Below, in pieces: positions 1 through 8,663 of a stretch of DNA of 64,000 nucleotides. Each line of letters begins with the position of its first letter. The first letter of the stretch is position 1. The translations under genes and the position numbers were made by a program. A model generated the notes under the pieces. That model saw only the letters and a program-made list of their open reading frames with translations. It was not told the DNA's origin and made no database searches. The DNA comes from JBGQDM01 sp041495845. Lineage in GTDB: Bacteria > Acidobacteriota > Terriglobia > Terriglobales > Acidobacteriaceae. The stretch lies in the NCBI GenBank assembly GCA_041495845.1, contig JBGQDM010000002.1, forward strand, positions 24,886 through 88,885. The letters are read 5' to 3'.

Positions 1-2
1 TC

Positions 3-65
3 ACCGAGGTCTGGTCTGGCTTGAAATTCATGGTGCGCACCAAAGACCGGCCCCGCTGCGGGTGA
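3..65 (+). CDS. possible C-terminal end of an upstream gene (partial)
   Basis: An open frame enters from the left edge and stops at TGA 63-65, giving about 20 residues. It is too short to assign to a family. The TATAAT and the aspS start follow it at once, which fits the end of an upstream gene, but chance is a real alternative. Confidence 0.2.
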   Translation, partial: TEVWSGLKFMVRTKDRPRCG

Positions 66-81
66 ATCCGGCCGCTGCATT

Positions 82-87
82 TATAAT
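82..87 (+). promoter_or_regulatory. -10 box candidate for aspS
   Basis: A perfect TATAAT lies 44 bp before the preferred aspS start. No convincing -35 is seen at 16-18 bp. A transcription start near 94 would place the TTG at 90 upstream of the mRNA start, which argues for translation starting at the GTG at 132. Confidence 0.4.
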
Positions 88-131
88 CTTTGTTTCGGCG
101 CTGTGTCCTAATCCCAACTGAAGGCTGGTCT

Positions 132-1943
132 GTGCTCGATTTTCTCGGTGATCTCCGACGTACCCACATGAACGGCGAGTTGCGCGCCAGTGACGCCGGC
201 AAGAAAGCCGTGCTCATGGGCTGGGTCAACCGCCGCCGCGATCTGGGCAACCTCATCTTTGTCGATCTGCGTGATCGCAGCGGTGTGACCCAGATTGTGA
301 TTGCCAAAGAGGCAGATGCCGCCATTCATGCCCGGGCCGAACAACTACGCAGCGAGTACGTGATCGCCGCCATCGGCACGGTCAAGCTGCGCGATCAGAA
401 TACGGTCAACAAGAACATTCCCACGGGCGAGATTGAACTGGTGGTGGAAGAGCTTCGTCTGCTGAACGAGGCCAAGCAACCGCCATTTCTGCCGGGTGAC
501 ACCGTTCTGGCCAATGAAGAACTGCGTCTCAAGTACCGCTACCTTGACCTCCGCCGCGACGTGATGCAGGCAAACATCCAGTTGCGCCACAACGTCGCGC
601 TGGCCATCCGCAACAATCTTTCGGCGCAGGGATTTTTCGAGATCGAAACCCCCTTTATGACGCGCTCCACGCCCGAGGGCGCGCGGGATTATCTCGTTCC
701 CAGCCGCGTGCAACCGGGCTCGTTTTACGCGCTGCCGCAGTCGCCGCAACTTTTCAAGCAGATCTTGATGATCTCGGGTTGCGACAAATATTTTCAGATC
801 GTGCGCTGCTTCCGCGACGAAGACCTGCGCGCTGACCGTCAGCCTGAATTTACTCAGATCGATCTGGAGATGTCCTACCCGCAGCCGGAACGCGTTTGGG
901 AAGTCGTGGAGAAATTTCTGGTCGCCGCTTTCCAGGCGGCAGGCCACCAGATCAAGACCCCATTCCCGCGCATGGATTACGACGATGCCATCCGCCAATA
1001 CGGCATCGACAAGCCCGACATGCGTTTGCCGGCATTCACCGAAGTGCGCGAATGTTTCGCGCCGGAAAATCTCGACACGCTGGCCATTAACCGCACGCTG
1101 CCGGTGGTCGCGGTGTGCATTCCCAAAGTCGGTGAGCTCTCGCGCAAAGAACGTGACGACCTGAAGCCATTGTTTAACTCCAAGGGCGGCGCCCGGCTGT
1201 TTGAAGATTTCAAGCGGATCGAGAAGAGCTTCCCTGAGGCGGCCGCGAAGATCCGCACCCAGTCTGGCGCGGCAGAGGGCGATCTCATCGTGCTCGTGAC
1301 CGGTTCCGCGGCCACCGGCGAGCAGTCGCGTCCGACGGGCTCGCGCAAGGTCGCGCCGGCGGAACTTGCTATTTTCGCTTCCGCCGGGCTGATGCGCGTG
1401 GCGCTGGCGCAGCGCTTTGCTGCTCGCCATCAACTCTTCCAGCGCGGCGATTACCGCTTTCTCTGGGTCACCAACTTCCCCATGTTCGAGTACGACGAAA
1501 CCGACAAGCGCTACGTCGCCGCGCACCATCCCTTCACCTCGCCGCACGAGGAGGACATGGACAAGCTCGAGAGCGATCCGGCCTCGGTGCGCGCGCTGGC
1601 CTATGACGTCGTGCTCAACGGGACCGAGTTAGGTTCCGGTTCCGTTCGTATTCACCGCCAGGATATTCAGCGCCAGATTTTCCGTGCCCTCGGCATGACG
1701 GAAGAAGAGGCGCGCAGCCGCTTCGGCTTTTTCCTGGAGGCGCTGGAATACGGCACCCCTCCCCACGGTGGCATCGCGCTTGGCCTCGACCGGATTGTGA
1801 TGATCCTCGCCGGAGCGGACAGCCTGCGCGAAGTGATCCCGTTTCCGAAGACGGCAGCCGCGAAAGATTTGATGGTGGACGCGCCCACGCGGGTGAGTGA
1901 AGCGCAGTTGCGGGAGTTGGGGATCGCGGTGAAGAAGAGTTAG
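132..1943 (+). CDS. aspS: aspartyl-tRNA synthetase
   Basis: Class II aminoacyl-tRNA synthetase that charges tRNA-Asp in the cytoplasm. Domains run in order: N-terminal OB-fold anticodon-binding domain (about residues 5-110, with MGWVNRRRDLG), the catalytic core with a flipping-loop/aspartate-site segment SPQLFKQ near residue 205 and motif 2 FRDEDLRADRQPEF near 230, a bacterial-type GAD insertion (about 300-420), and motif 3 GLALGLDRI-like (here GIALGLDRIVM) near 545. I chose the GTG at 132, giving 603 residues, because the product then begins V/MLDFLGDLRRTHM as family members do and an AAGG lies about 9 nt upstream. An in-frame TTG at 90 would add 14 unconserved residues. Confidence 0.97.
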   Translation: MLDFLGDLRRTHMNGELRASDAGKKAVLMGWVNRRRDLGNLIFVDLRDRSGVTQIVIAKEADAAIHARAEQLRSEYVIAAIGTVKLRDQNTVNKNIPTGEIELVVEELRLLNEAKQPPFLPGDTVLANEELRLKYRYLDLRRDVMQANIQLRHNVALAIRNNLSAQGFFEIETPFMTRSTPEGARDYLVPSRVQPGSFYALPQSPQLFKQILMISGCDKYFQIVRCFRDEDLRADRQPEFTQIDLEMSYPQPERVWEVVEKFLVAAFQAAGHQIKTPFPRMDYDDAIRQYGIDKPDMRLPAFTEVRECFAPENLDTLAINRTLPVVAVCIPKVGELSRKERDDLKPLFNSKGGARLFEDFKRIEKSFPEAAAKIRTQSGAAEGDLIVLVTGSAATGEQSRPTGSRKVAPAELAIFASAGLMRVALAQRFAARHQLFQRGDYRFLWVTNFPMFEYDETDKRYVAAHHPFTSPHEEDMDKLESDPASVRALAYDVVLNGTELGSGSVRIHRQDIQRQIFRALGMTEEEARSRFGFFLEALEYGTPPHGGIALGLDRIVMILAGADSLREVIPFPKTAAAKDLMVDAPTRVSEAQLRELGIAVKKS

Positions 1944-1973
1944 GTTTTGTGTGGAGCGCCCTTGCGGATACCC

Positions 1974-3590
1974 TCAGATCACCACCGCTTCCTGATATTC
2001 CCCAAACACGCGCCGCAGGGTGTCTGAGATTTCTCCTACGGTGGCCAAGGCTTCCACCGCGGTCAGGATGCGCGGCATCAGATTCGCGCCCGAACGCGCC
2101 GCGTCTTCCACCTGCCGCAGGGATTCCTGCCAGCGTTGAGTGTCACGCCGCGCTCGCAATGCGCGCAGACGCTCGATCTGCTTCGGCTCCAGCGACTCAT
2201 CAATGCGCTGAATGGGGACAGACTTTTCTTCGTCCACGCTGAAGCGATTCATGCCGACCACCACAGCTTCACCCTGATCTACGGCGCGCTGATATTCGTA
2301 GGCTGCGTTCTGAATCTCCGCCTGGACGTAGCCGCGTTCAATGGCTTTGAGCATGCCGCCCAGCGCTTCGATTTTGCTGAGGTATTCCGTAGCGCGCGCT
2401 TCAATCTCGTTGGTCAGCGCTTCGATGTAGTACGAACCGGCGAGCGGGTCAATCGTCTGCGCCACGCCCGATTCGTAGCCGATCACCTGCTGCGTGCGCA
2501 GCGCAATGCGGGCGGCTTCTTCGGTGGGCAGTGCCAGCGCTTCATCAAACGAATTGGTGTGCAGCGACTGGGTGCCGCCCAGCACCGCCGCCAGCGCCTG
2601 CAGTGCGGTGCGCACAATGTTGTTCTCCGGTTGCTGCGCGGTCAGGGTCGAACCCGCCGTCTGCGTGTGGAAGCGTAGCATCCACGAGCGAGGGTTCTTT
2701 GCCTGGAATTTCTCCCGCATGATGTGCGCCCACATGCGCCGGGCGCAGCGGAACTTGGCCACTTCCTCGAGAAAATTGCTATGCGCGTTGAAGAAGAAAG
2801 AAATGCGCGGCGCGAACTTGTCCACATCCAAACCGGCCCCGATCGCGGCTCCCACATACGCAATGCCGTCAGCCAGCGTGAACGCCACTTCCTGCACCGC
2901 CGTCGACCCGGCTTCCCGCATGTGATACCCGGAAATCGAAATCGTGTTCCAGTCCGGCACGTTTTCGTTGGTCCAGGCAAACAGGTCGGTGATGATCCGC
3001 ATGGCCTGCGTCGGCGGATAAATGTAGGTCCCACGCGCAATGTATTCCTTGAGCACATCGTTCTGTACGGTGCCGGAGAGCTGGCGGATGTCCGCTCCCT
3101 GCCGCCGCGCCACTGCCACATAGAGCGCCAGCAGGATGGATGCGGTAGCGTTGATGGTCATCGAGGTGGAAATCTTCGTCAGATCAATGTCGGCAAAAAG
3201 GCGTTCCATGTCCTCGACAGAATCAATGGCCACGCCGACTTTGCCCACTTCGCCGGCGGCCAGCACATGGTCGGAATCGAGTCCGATCTGCGTGGGGAGA
3301 TCGAAAGCGACGGAAAGCCCGGTGGTGCCTTGCGCGAGCAGATAGCGGTAACGCTTGTTCGATTCCTCAGCGTCGCCCATGCCGGCGTACTGGCGCATGG
3401 TCCAGAGGCGGCCGCGATACATCGTTGCCTGTACCCCACGGGTGTAGGGATATTCGCCGGGATAGCCCACCTGAGTGTCGTAGTCCAAGTCGCCGAGATC
3501 GGCGGGCGTGTACAAGGGGTGAACGGGAATGTGCGAGGAAGTTTCGGGATCGCGTGGCGGGGGGGCGGGAATGTCGGTTTTCACCGTCAT
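1974..3590 (-). CDS. methylmalonyl-CoA mutase, catalytic (alpha/large) subunit
   Basis: B12-dependent interconversion of methylmalonyl-CoA and succinyl-CoA. The protein has about 538 residues and ends after the substrate-binding TIM barrel, so the cobalamin-binding domain must be a separate chain, as in archaeal-type mutases; that chain is not in this window. The substrate-contact Tyr sits in RQYAGMGDAEESN (about residue 68) and the Arg that reads the free carboxylate in EYIARGTYIYPP (about 186). This Tyr/Arg pair is the methylmalonyl-type signature; isobutyryl-CoA mutases carry Phe/Gln. The ATG at 3590 is preferred; an in-frame TTG at 3638 would add 16 residues. No MeaB-type chaperone is adjacent. 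Confidence 0.92.
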   Translation of the reverse strand: MTVKTDIPAPPPRDPETSSHIPVHPLYTPADLGDLDYDTQVGYPGEYPYTRGVQATMYRGRLWTMRQYAGMGDAEESNKRYRYLLAQGTTGLSVAFDLPTQIGLDSDHVLAAGEVGKVGVAIDSVEDMERLFADIDLTKISTSMTINATASILLALYVAVARRQGADIRQLSGTVQNDVLKEYIARGTYIYPPTQAMRIITDLFAWTNENVPDWNTISISGYHMREAGSTAVQEVAFTLADGIAYVGAAIGAGLDVDKFAPRISFFFNAHSNFLEEVAKFRCARRMWAHIMREKFQAKNPRSWMLRFHTQTAGSTLTAQQPENNIVRTALQALAAVLGGTQSLHTNSFDEALALPTEEAARIALRTQQVIGYESGVAQTIDPLAGSYYIEALTNEIEARATEYLSKIEALGGMLKAIERGYVQAEIQNAAYEYQRAVDQGEAVVVGMNRFSVDEEKSVPIQRIDESLEPKQIERLRALRARRDTQRWQESLRQVEDAARSGANLMPRILTAVEALATVGEISDTLRRVFGEYQEAVVI

Positions 3591-3659
3591 GCGGAAAGCG
3601 TCAACCGCAACGGTGGCAGAGGGCGTCCGGAAAAGCAAGTCTGCCGGAGGTGCGGCAAC

Positions 3660-3947
3660 TCAGCCAAGGTTTTCAATCTTGATGCGCAACGACTTGAGAA
3701 ATTTTTGGTCTTGCTCGTTGAGGGTCAGCGAGTTCCCAGTGCCGCGTGTGCTGACGGTGGTCTTATCCCCGTCCTCGGACTTGTCTCCCTGTTTGGCAAA
3801 GCCGATGGTGGCTTCCAGCACGAGGAAAATGTCGTAGCCGCCGTCCTTGATCCGGGTCACGACTTCCGAGATCTGATCCGACTCGGCCAGGGACTCGTTG
3901 ATCGCCTCGCCCAGTTCCTTCATCAGCTTCTTCAGTTGCGGCTCCAC
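3660..3947 (-). CDS. conserved small protein of unknown function (95 aa)
   Basis: I do not recognise the family. The protein is soluble, begins VEPQLKKLMKELGEAINESL (a predicted amphipathic helix) and continues into a beta-rich part. There is no signal peptide or membrane segment. The GTG at 3947 is chosen because GGAGGAAC sits directly upstream with good spacing; upstream in-frame starts would add basic, unconserved-looking residues. It lies on the same strand just upstream of the mutase gene (about 70 bp to the mutase ATG) and may be co-transcribed with it. Function not inferred. Confidence 0.7.
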   Translation of the reverse strand: MEPQLKKLMKELGEAINESLAESDQISEVVTRIKDGGYDIFLVLEATIGFAKQGDKSEDGDKTTVSTRGTGNSLTLNEQDQKFLKSLRIKIENLG

Positions 3948-4070
3948 AGTTCCTCCACGGGCCCGGGGCCGATGGATCCGGCCCACGCGACGGGATGAGG
4001 AATCCAGCACGAAGTTGCGCGCCACCCCACCCAACTCCATTGTAACTTGCTTCCTTGTTAGAATTCATCG

Positions 4071-4403
4071 GTGTCGAAAGTCTCTAGCAGCGCGAAAGTG
4101 GGCATCGCGGCGCGTCTGGCCGCCGAACGGGCGGCTAAGAACCGCTGGGTGAGGGCGCTCGCCGCCGGCGTGGCGGCGACCGCAAAGTCTTTCACCCGCG
4201 TTTTCCACGTTCTCTGGCTTGAAGTTACGGGCTTTCTGTTCCTTGTAATTGCGGTCGTCGGGGCGCTCGCCCTGAGGCATGAGTACAGCAAATACCGTGC
4301 CGGGCAAGCGACGGCGGAGCGGCTGTGGATTCCCGGCGTGTTTGTCGTGCTGTTCGCTTACTTTGGCGTGAGTTCGTTCTGGCGAGCGCGGCGCAAGCGC
4401 TGA
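4071..4403 (+). CDS. small membrane protein, unknown function (110 aa)
   Basis: A basic N-terminal region (about residues 1-45) is followed by two hydrophobic segments (about 46-68 and 86-103), with a short positively charged tail at the C-terminus, so this is likely a two-span inner-membrane protein. The GTG at 4071 begins MSKVSSSAKVGIAARLAAE. TAGAAT at 4059-4064 ends 6 nt before it and no ribosome-binding site is visible, so the transcript may be leaderless. It is divergent from the 95-residue gene and co-oriented with the downstream CPBP protease. No family recognised. Confidence 0.65.
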   Translation: MSKVSSSAKVGIAARLAAERAAKNRWVRALAAGVAATAKSFTRVFHVLWLEVTGFLFLVIAVVGALALRHEYSKYRAGQATAERLWIPGVFVVLFAYFGVSSFWRARRKR

Positions 4404-4480
4404 TGGCGTTTCTCCCGGGGGTTGATTCCCTACGACCATCGGGCCGTGTTGTCAACTTGCGGTTGCGTTAGACTGAAAAC

Positions 4481-5116
4481 GTGGCGCGTCTCTGCTGGCT
4501 GAGTGTCGAGCTGGTGGTCTTGTTCGTGTGTGTGCCGCTGATGTTCCGGCTGCGGCTGCTGCCCAACCAACCCATCGCTGGACTGGTCGTGCTGGCCGTC
4601 GGTATTTTTCTCTGGCTCCAGCACATGCCTGGGTTCGACCCGAAGCGGCTCTGGAACCGCGCCGGTATGGAAGCCCATCTGCGGCGGACATTGTTGCGGA
4701 CGGCGGTGCTCTGCATCACCCTCGGGTTGATGATCTACTGGACCGCCCCAGAATTGTTGCTTCGTTTCCCCAGGGAGCAGCCGCGTCTCTGGCTTCTGGT
4801 CATGGTGTTGTACCCGCTGATCTCGGTGTATCCGCAGGAACTTATCTTCCGCGCGTTTTTTTGTCGACGCTACCGAGCGCTGTTCGGGAACGAATTCGGG
4901 GTGCTTCTCGCCAGTGCCACAGTCTTCGGCTTTGCCCACGTCGTCTACGGAAACTGGGTTTCCATCTGGTTGAGCGCGGCCGGTGGATTGTTGTTCGGGT
5001 TGAGCTACCTGCAGTCGGAGTCGCTGTTGCTCTCGGCGATCGAGCACGCGATGTACGGAAACTTCCTCTTCACCATCGGGCTGGGCGAGTTTTTCTATCA
5101 CGGGACGGCGCGGTAG
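4481..5116 (+). CDS. CPBP-family intramembrane metalloprotease
   Basis: Integral membrane protein of 211 residues with about six predicted spans and the CPBP (Abi/CAAX-protease-like) core. Motif 1 reads QELIFRAFF (about residue 125) where most members have EExxxR, so the first Glu is Gln. Motif 2 is FGFAH (about 150) and motif 3 HAMYGN (about 190), giving the expected metal ligands. Relatives cleave prenylated or other membrane substrates; the substrate here is unknown. The GTG at 4481 follows TAGACT (4469-4474) by 6 nt without a ribosome-binding site. A Gln-Glu first motif occurs in a CPBP subgroup, so activity may be retained. Confidence 0.85.
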   Translation: MARLCWLSVELVVLFVCVPLMFRLRLLPNQPIAGLVVLAVGIFLWLQHMPGFDPKRLWNRAGMEAHLRRTLLRTAVLCITLGLMIYWTAPELLLRFPREQPRLWLLVMVLYPLISVYPQELIFRAFFCRRYRALFGNEFGVLLASATVFGFAHVVYGNWVSIWLSAAGGLLFGLSYLQSESLLLSAIEHAMYGNFLFTIGLGEFFYHGTAR

Positions 5117-5126
5117 CCTGGACGGG

Positions 5127-5534
5127 CTACGGTTTCCCGCGGAAGCGCCCGGACACGATTAGGACGTACACGCCAACTACAGGGTCAAACCCGGCGCAGA
5201 GCGAGGGGTACCATGCAGGAACCGGCGCAGCCGCCGGGGAGTGAAGCAGCAAGTCCCACGACATATGGGCGATCCAGCCGAGACCGATCCAGGCCGGCCC
5301 CCACCGCAAACCGGCCCAGGATGCCGCGGAAAAAATCGCCAGGCCAACCAACTCCATGGGCAGTTGAACCCCTGCATGCCGGAACGAGCCAAACGCAACA
5401 TAGATCAAGGCGGCAACCGCGAGACCCGCTGCGTAGAAACGCAATTCGCTCCTGGGCGGACGGCGGCGGCTGATTACAAGAAACACCACGCCGAGCAACA
5501 AACCCAGCAGTGCGGTGCTCCAGGAGGCCAACAT
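5127..5534 (-). CDS. DUF6010-like integral membrane protein
   Basis: A 135-residue protein with four predicted membrane segments. The third region contains GWIAHMSWDLLLH followed by PSLCAGFDPVVG, resembling the conserved C-terminal half of DUF6010 proteins (a GW-x-H-x-x-W-D pattern, then a Cys/Asp-containing loop). No function is established for that family. The start ATG at 5534 sits 2 bp after the stop of the upstream DinB-like gene (TGAGC then ATG), which suggests translational coupling. It is convergent with the CPBP protease gene. Confidence 0.65.
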   Translation of the reverse strand: MLASWSTALLGLLLGVVFLVISRRRPPRSELRFYAAGLAVAALIYVAFGSFRHAGVQLPMELVGLAIFSAASWAGLRWGPAWIGLGWIAHMSWDLLLHSPAAAPVPAWYPSLCAGFDPVVGVYVLIVSGRFRGKP

Positions 5535-5536
5535 GC

Positions 5537-6004
5537 TCAGTCGAACTCGCGGCGCGGCGCTGCCTGCTCAGCACTGACGCGGCCTTCCGCGATTTCCGCA
5601 GTTGAATAATTTTCCCCGCGGATGGGGCATCCCGCCTGCCGTCGCAGCAGCGCGATCTGACCAGTGTGGGTCAGCGCATCCGCCACCGGCGCCTGAAACA
5701 GTCTTTCAGCGGAGTCATGCAGCGTGGCGTCCGAAGCCAGGTAGCCATCGAATCGTTGCAGCGCGGCAAAGAAGCGTTCGACTTCCTGTTCCCACGGGAG
5801 TGGAGTGGAGTTGTGCCACGCTTCTTTGCCTTGTGCCTTGCTCAGTGCCCAGTCGAACAGATCACCCATGTGGGCGAGAATCTGGACTGGGGTGCGGGTG
5901 GTTGCCGATGATTGAAAGGTGGCGAATGAGGGTGGCGCGCCGCGCAGGGCTTTCGCCGCCCGATAGGCTAGGGTCGCCAACGTGTGTCGAAGGAAGTCAG
6001 CCAT
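5537..6004 (-). CDS. DinB-like metal-binding helical-bundle protein
   Basis: A 155-residue soluble protein with the four-helix DinB/DUF664 pattern. A first His lies in AHMGDLFDWALS (about residue 45) and a further His in ALTHTGQIALLRRQAG (about 115), the spacing used to bind a divalent metal in this superfamily. Members include damage-inducible proteins and thiol-dependent transferases; the substrate cannot be inferred here. It is probably the first gene of a two-gene unit with the DUF6010-like membrane protein, which starts 2 bp after its stop. Confidence 0.75.
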   Translation of the reverse strand: MADFLRHTLATLAYRAAKALRGAPPSFATFQSSATTRTPVQILAHMGDLFDWALSKAQGKEAWHNSTPLPWEQEVERFFAALQRFDGYLASDATLHDSAERLFQAPVADALTHTGQIALLRRQAGCPIRGENYSTAEIAEGRVSAEQAAPRREFD

Positions 6005-6058
6005 GAAGTCGCTCTCCGCGGAGATTCTATCCTGCCGCGGGAGCAGCCAGCCACCGCA

Positions 6059-8476
6059 TCATGCGTGCGCGGGTTGGGCCGCCTGATCGGCGGCTTCACT
6101 TGCCGCTTCACGGCTTCCGGGGAGCGCGATCGCCAACACCTCATCAATGGTGGAGACGTAGTGCATGGTGACGCCCTGTAACTGTTCCGGTGTGATGTCC
6201 TCTTCCACGTTCATCTTGTTTTCAGCGGAGAGAATCACGTCGCGTACGCCAGCGCGCCGCGCGGCCAGGACTTTCTCTTTGATCCCACCCACGGGCAGCA
6301 CGTTGCCGCTCAGCGTGATTTCACCGGTCATGGCGGTGTTGGTGCGGATGGCCCGGTTGGTGAGCAGTGAAACCAGCGCGGTCGCCATGGTAATGCCGGC
6401 CGAGGGGCCGTCTTTCGGAATGGCGCCTGCCGGCACGTGAATGTGAATGTCATGCTCGGCAAAGTACTCGTCGGAGATCCCGAGCCGTGCTGCGTTGGAA
6501 CGCACCCAGGTAAGCGCCGCCTGCATGGATTCCTGCATTACTTGCCCGATTTGCCCGGTGTTGGTGAAGCTGCCCTTGCCGCGCATGGTGTTCACTTCGA
6601 CAAAGAGCACGTCGCCGCCCGCCGGAGTCCACGCCAAACCAACGGCCACGCCCGGCCGCCGGGTTCGTTCCGCAATTTCTCCCTCGGTTCGCACCTTGAT
6701 GCCGCCGAGAAATTCCTGCACCACTTCCTTGGTCACGACCAGCTTCTCGGTCTTGCCCTCGGCAATGCGCCGCGCCTGCTTGCGGCAAATGGTGCCGATG
6801 TTGCGTTCCAGACTGCGTACCCCCGCCTCCCGCGTGTAGTGCCGGATTACGTGCTGCACCGCTTCTTCGGAAACTTCAATCTGCTCCCCGGTGACCCCGT
6901 TCTCCTCGATCTGCCGCGGCACCAGATACTGGAACGCAATGTGGACTTTTTCCTCCTCGGTATACCCCTGCAGTTCGATGATTTCCATGCGATCGCGCAG
7001 CGGTTCCGACACCGTGTCTAGAATATTGGCGGTGGTGATGAAGAGCACCTTGGAGAGGTCAAAGGCGACGTCCAAATAATTGTCGCGGAAGCTCGAGTTC
7101 TGCTCCGGATCGAGCGCTTCCAGCAAAGCGGAGCCGGGATCGCCCCGGAAGTCGCGCCCAACTTTATCAATCTCATCCAGCATGAACACCGGGTCTTTGG
7201 TCTCGGCGCGCCGGATGCCTTGAATGATCTGTCCCGGCAACGCGCCGATATAGGTGCGACGGTGTCCGCGAATCTCCGCCTCATCATGCATGCCGCCGAG
7301 TGAAATGCGTACGAATCTCCGCCCCAGCGCCCGCGCAATGGACTTGCCTAGCGACGTCTTGCCCACGCCCGGAGGGCCCACAAAGCACAGAATCGGCCCT
7401 TTCATTCCCGGCTTCAGCCGTCGCACCGAGAGATAATCAAGAATCCGGTCCTTCACCTTCTGCAAATCGTAGTGATCGGTGTCGAGAATCTCTTTCGCTT
7501 TGACAATGTCTACTTCCACGCCGGAGGTCTTGTTCCACGGCAACACCGCCAGCCACTCGATGTAGCTGCGCGTGACCGAAAAATCCGCCGCCATCGGGGA
7601 CATGCGTGAGAGCCGGTTCAACTCCTTGAGCGCTTCTTTCTTGACTTCCTCGGGCATGCCGGCGGCCTCGATCTTCTGCCGCAATTCTTCAATGTCACGC
7701 TGGCCCTCGTCCGCCTCGCCCAACTCTTTCTGGATCGCCTTCACCTGTTCGCGCAGGTAGTACTCGCGCTGCGTCTGCTGCACCCGGTCCTGCACTTCCG
7801 ACTGGATCTTGTTGCGTAGTTGTTGTACTTCCAGTTCCTTGGCCAGGTGCTGGTTGATCTTTTCCAGGCGCACCCGCACGTCGGTGGTTTCGAGCACGTC
7901 CTGTTTGTCTAAAGTCGAGAGCGAGGGCAGGGAAGAGGCAACGAAATCCACCAGCCGGCCCGGCTCGTCTACGTTCATGGCCACGGTGGAGAGTTCGTCG
8001 GAGAGTGTGGCTGAACCAGCCACAATCTGCTGGAAGAGATTGAGCACGTTGCGCTGCAGCGCTTCGATTTCCGGCGTGGCCGCGTGAGTTGTCTCCGGCA
8101 CGTTTTCCACTCGCGCCCGCATGAACGGCGCCATCTGCGTGAACTCGGTCAAACGCACCCGCTCCATGCCTTCGGCAAAAACAAACAAGCTCTGGTTGGG
8201 CATCTTGACCACTTTGTGCACCGTCGCCAGGGTGCCCACGGCATACAGGTCGCTAGGCTGCGGGATATCCACCCGCGCTTCCCGCTGCGCCACCACAATG
8301 ATGGTCTTGTCCTCGCCCAGCGAGTTGATGAGCTGGACGGAACTCTCCCTCCCCACCGTCAGCGGCAAGACGGCGTGGGGGAACAATACTGTGTCGCGAA
8401 CCGGCAGCACCGGCAGCGAACGCTCAATGGCGGGTTCCGCCGGTCGAGGCGCGGAATTGCGTTCAGAACGCGGCAT
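6059..8476 (-). CDS. lon: ATP-dependent protease La
   Basis: Cytoplasmic AAA+ serine protease that degrades misfolded and regulatory proteins; 805 residues, normal for LonA. Domains: N-terminal substrate-binding LON domain (about 20-215), coiled coil (about 220-300), AAA+ module with Walker A GPPGVGKTSLG near 365 and Walker B VFMLDEIDKVG near 430, and the C-terminal protease with catalytic Ser in KDGPSAGITMA near 690 and Lys in GGIKEKVLAARRAG near 735. The ATG at 8476 has a GGGAG upstream. The upstream region carries an inverted repeat resembling an HspR HAIR box (8485-8505), suggesting heat-shock control. Confidence 0.97.
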   Translation of the reverse strand: MPRSERNSAPRPAEPAIERSLPVLPVRDTVLFPHAVLPLTVGRESSVQLINSLGEDKTIIVVAQREARVDIPQPSDLYAVGTLATVHKVVKMPNQSLFVFAEGMERVRLTEFTQMAPFMRARVENVPETTHAATPEIEALQRNVLNLFQQIVAGSATLSDELSTVAMNVDEPGRLVDFVASSLPSLSTLDKQDVLETTDVRVRLEKINQHLAKELEVQQLRNKIQSEVQDRVQQTQREYYLREQVKAIQKELGEADEGQRDIEELRQKIEAAGMPEEVKKEALKELNRLSRMSPMAADFSVTRSYIEWLAVLPWNKTSGVEVDIVKAKEILDTDHYDLQKVKDRILDYLSVRRLKPGMKGPILCFVGPPGVGKTSLGKSIARALGRRFVRISLGGMHDEAEIRGHRRTYIGALPGQIIQGIRRAETKDPVFMLDEIDKVGRDFRGDPGSALLEALDPEQNSSFRDNYLDVAFDLSKVLFITTANILDTVSEPLRDRMEIIELQGYTEEEKVHIAFQYLVPRQIEENGVTGEQIEVSEEAVQHVIRHYTREAGVRSLERNIGTICRKQARRIAEGKTEKLVVTKEVVQEFLGGIKVRTEGEIAERTRRPGVAVGLAWTPAGGDVLFVEVNTMRGKGSFTNTGQIGQVMQESMQAALTWVRSNAARLGISDEYFAEHDIHIHVPAGAIPKDGPSAGITMATALVSLLTNRAIRTNTAMTGEITLSGNVLPVGGIKEKVLAARRAGVRDVILSAENKMNVEEDITPEQLQGVTMHYVSTIDEVLAIALPGSREAASEAADQAAQPAHA

Positions 8477-8484
8477 TTACACTC

Positions 8485-8505
8485 CCTGAGTCAAACTCAC
8501 TCAAC
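8485..8505. promoter_or_regulatory. HAIR-like inverted repeat upstream of lon (candidate HspR operator)
   Basis: The + strand reads CCTGAGT, seven spacer bases, then ACTCAAC. The HspR consensus (established for actinobacteria) is CTTGAGT-N7-ACTCAAG, so 12 of 14 positions match with exact spacing. It lies 9-29 bp upstream of the lon ATG and touches the ribosome-binding site. HspR control of lon is known in Streptomyces; its operation here is inference. Confidence 0.45.
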
Positions 8506-8663
8506 CTTTGGATGTTCCTCGCGTCCTGGAAGATGCAGACGCTCGGGAAAACGCCTCTAAGGTGCTGGATTCTAACGCGTTTTGCAAGGACTTTCCGGTG
8601 ACAGGAGGTACCGAAAGGAGAGGGAACGAAGGTGTGTAGCCCTGGGGTCAAGCCGGCTAAGCC

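Noticed and set aside
345..1547. 400-residue frame antisense to aspS
   Set aside because: It lies fully opposite a highly conserved synthetase gene, has Arg/His-rich composition typical of GC-rich antisense frames and resembles no family.
2724..3998. 424-residue frame antisense to methylmalonyl-CoA mutase
   Set aside because: The mutase on the other strand is unmistakable; this frame has no recognisable domain.
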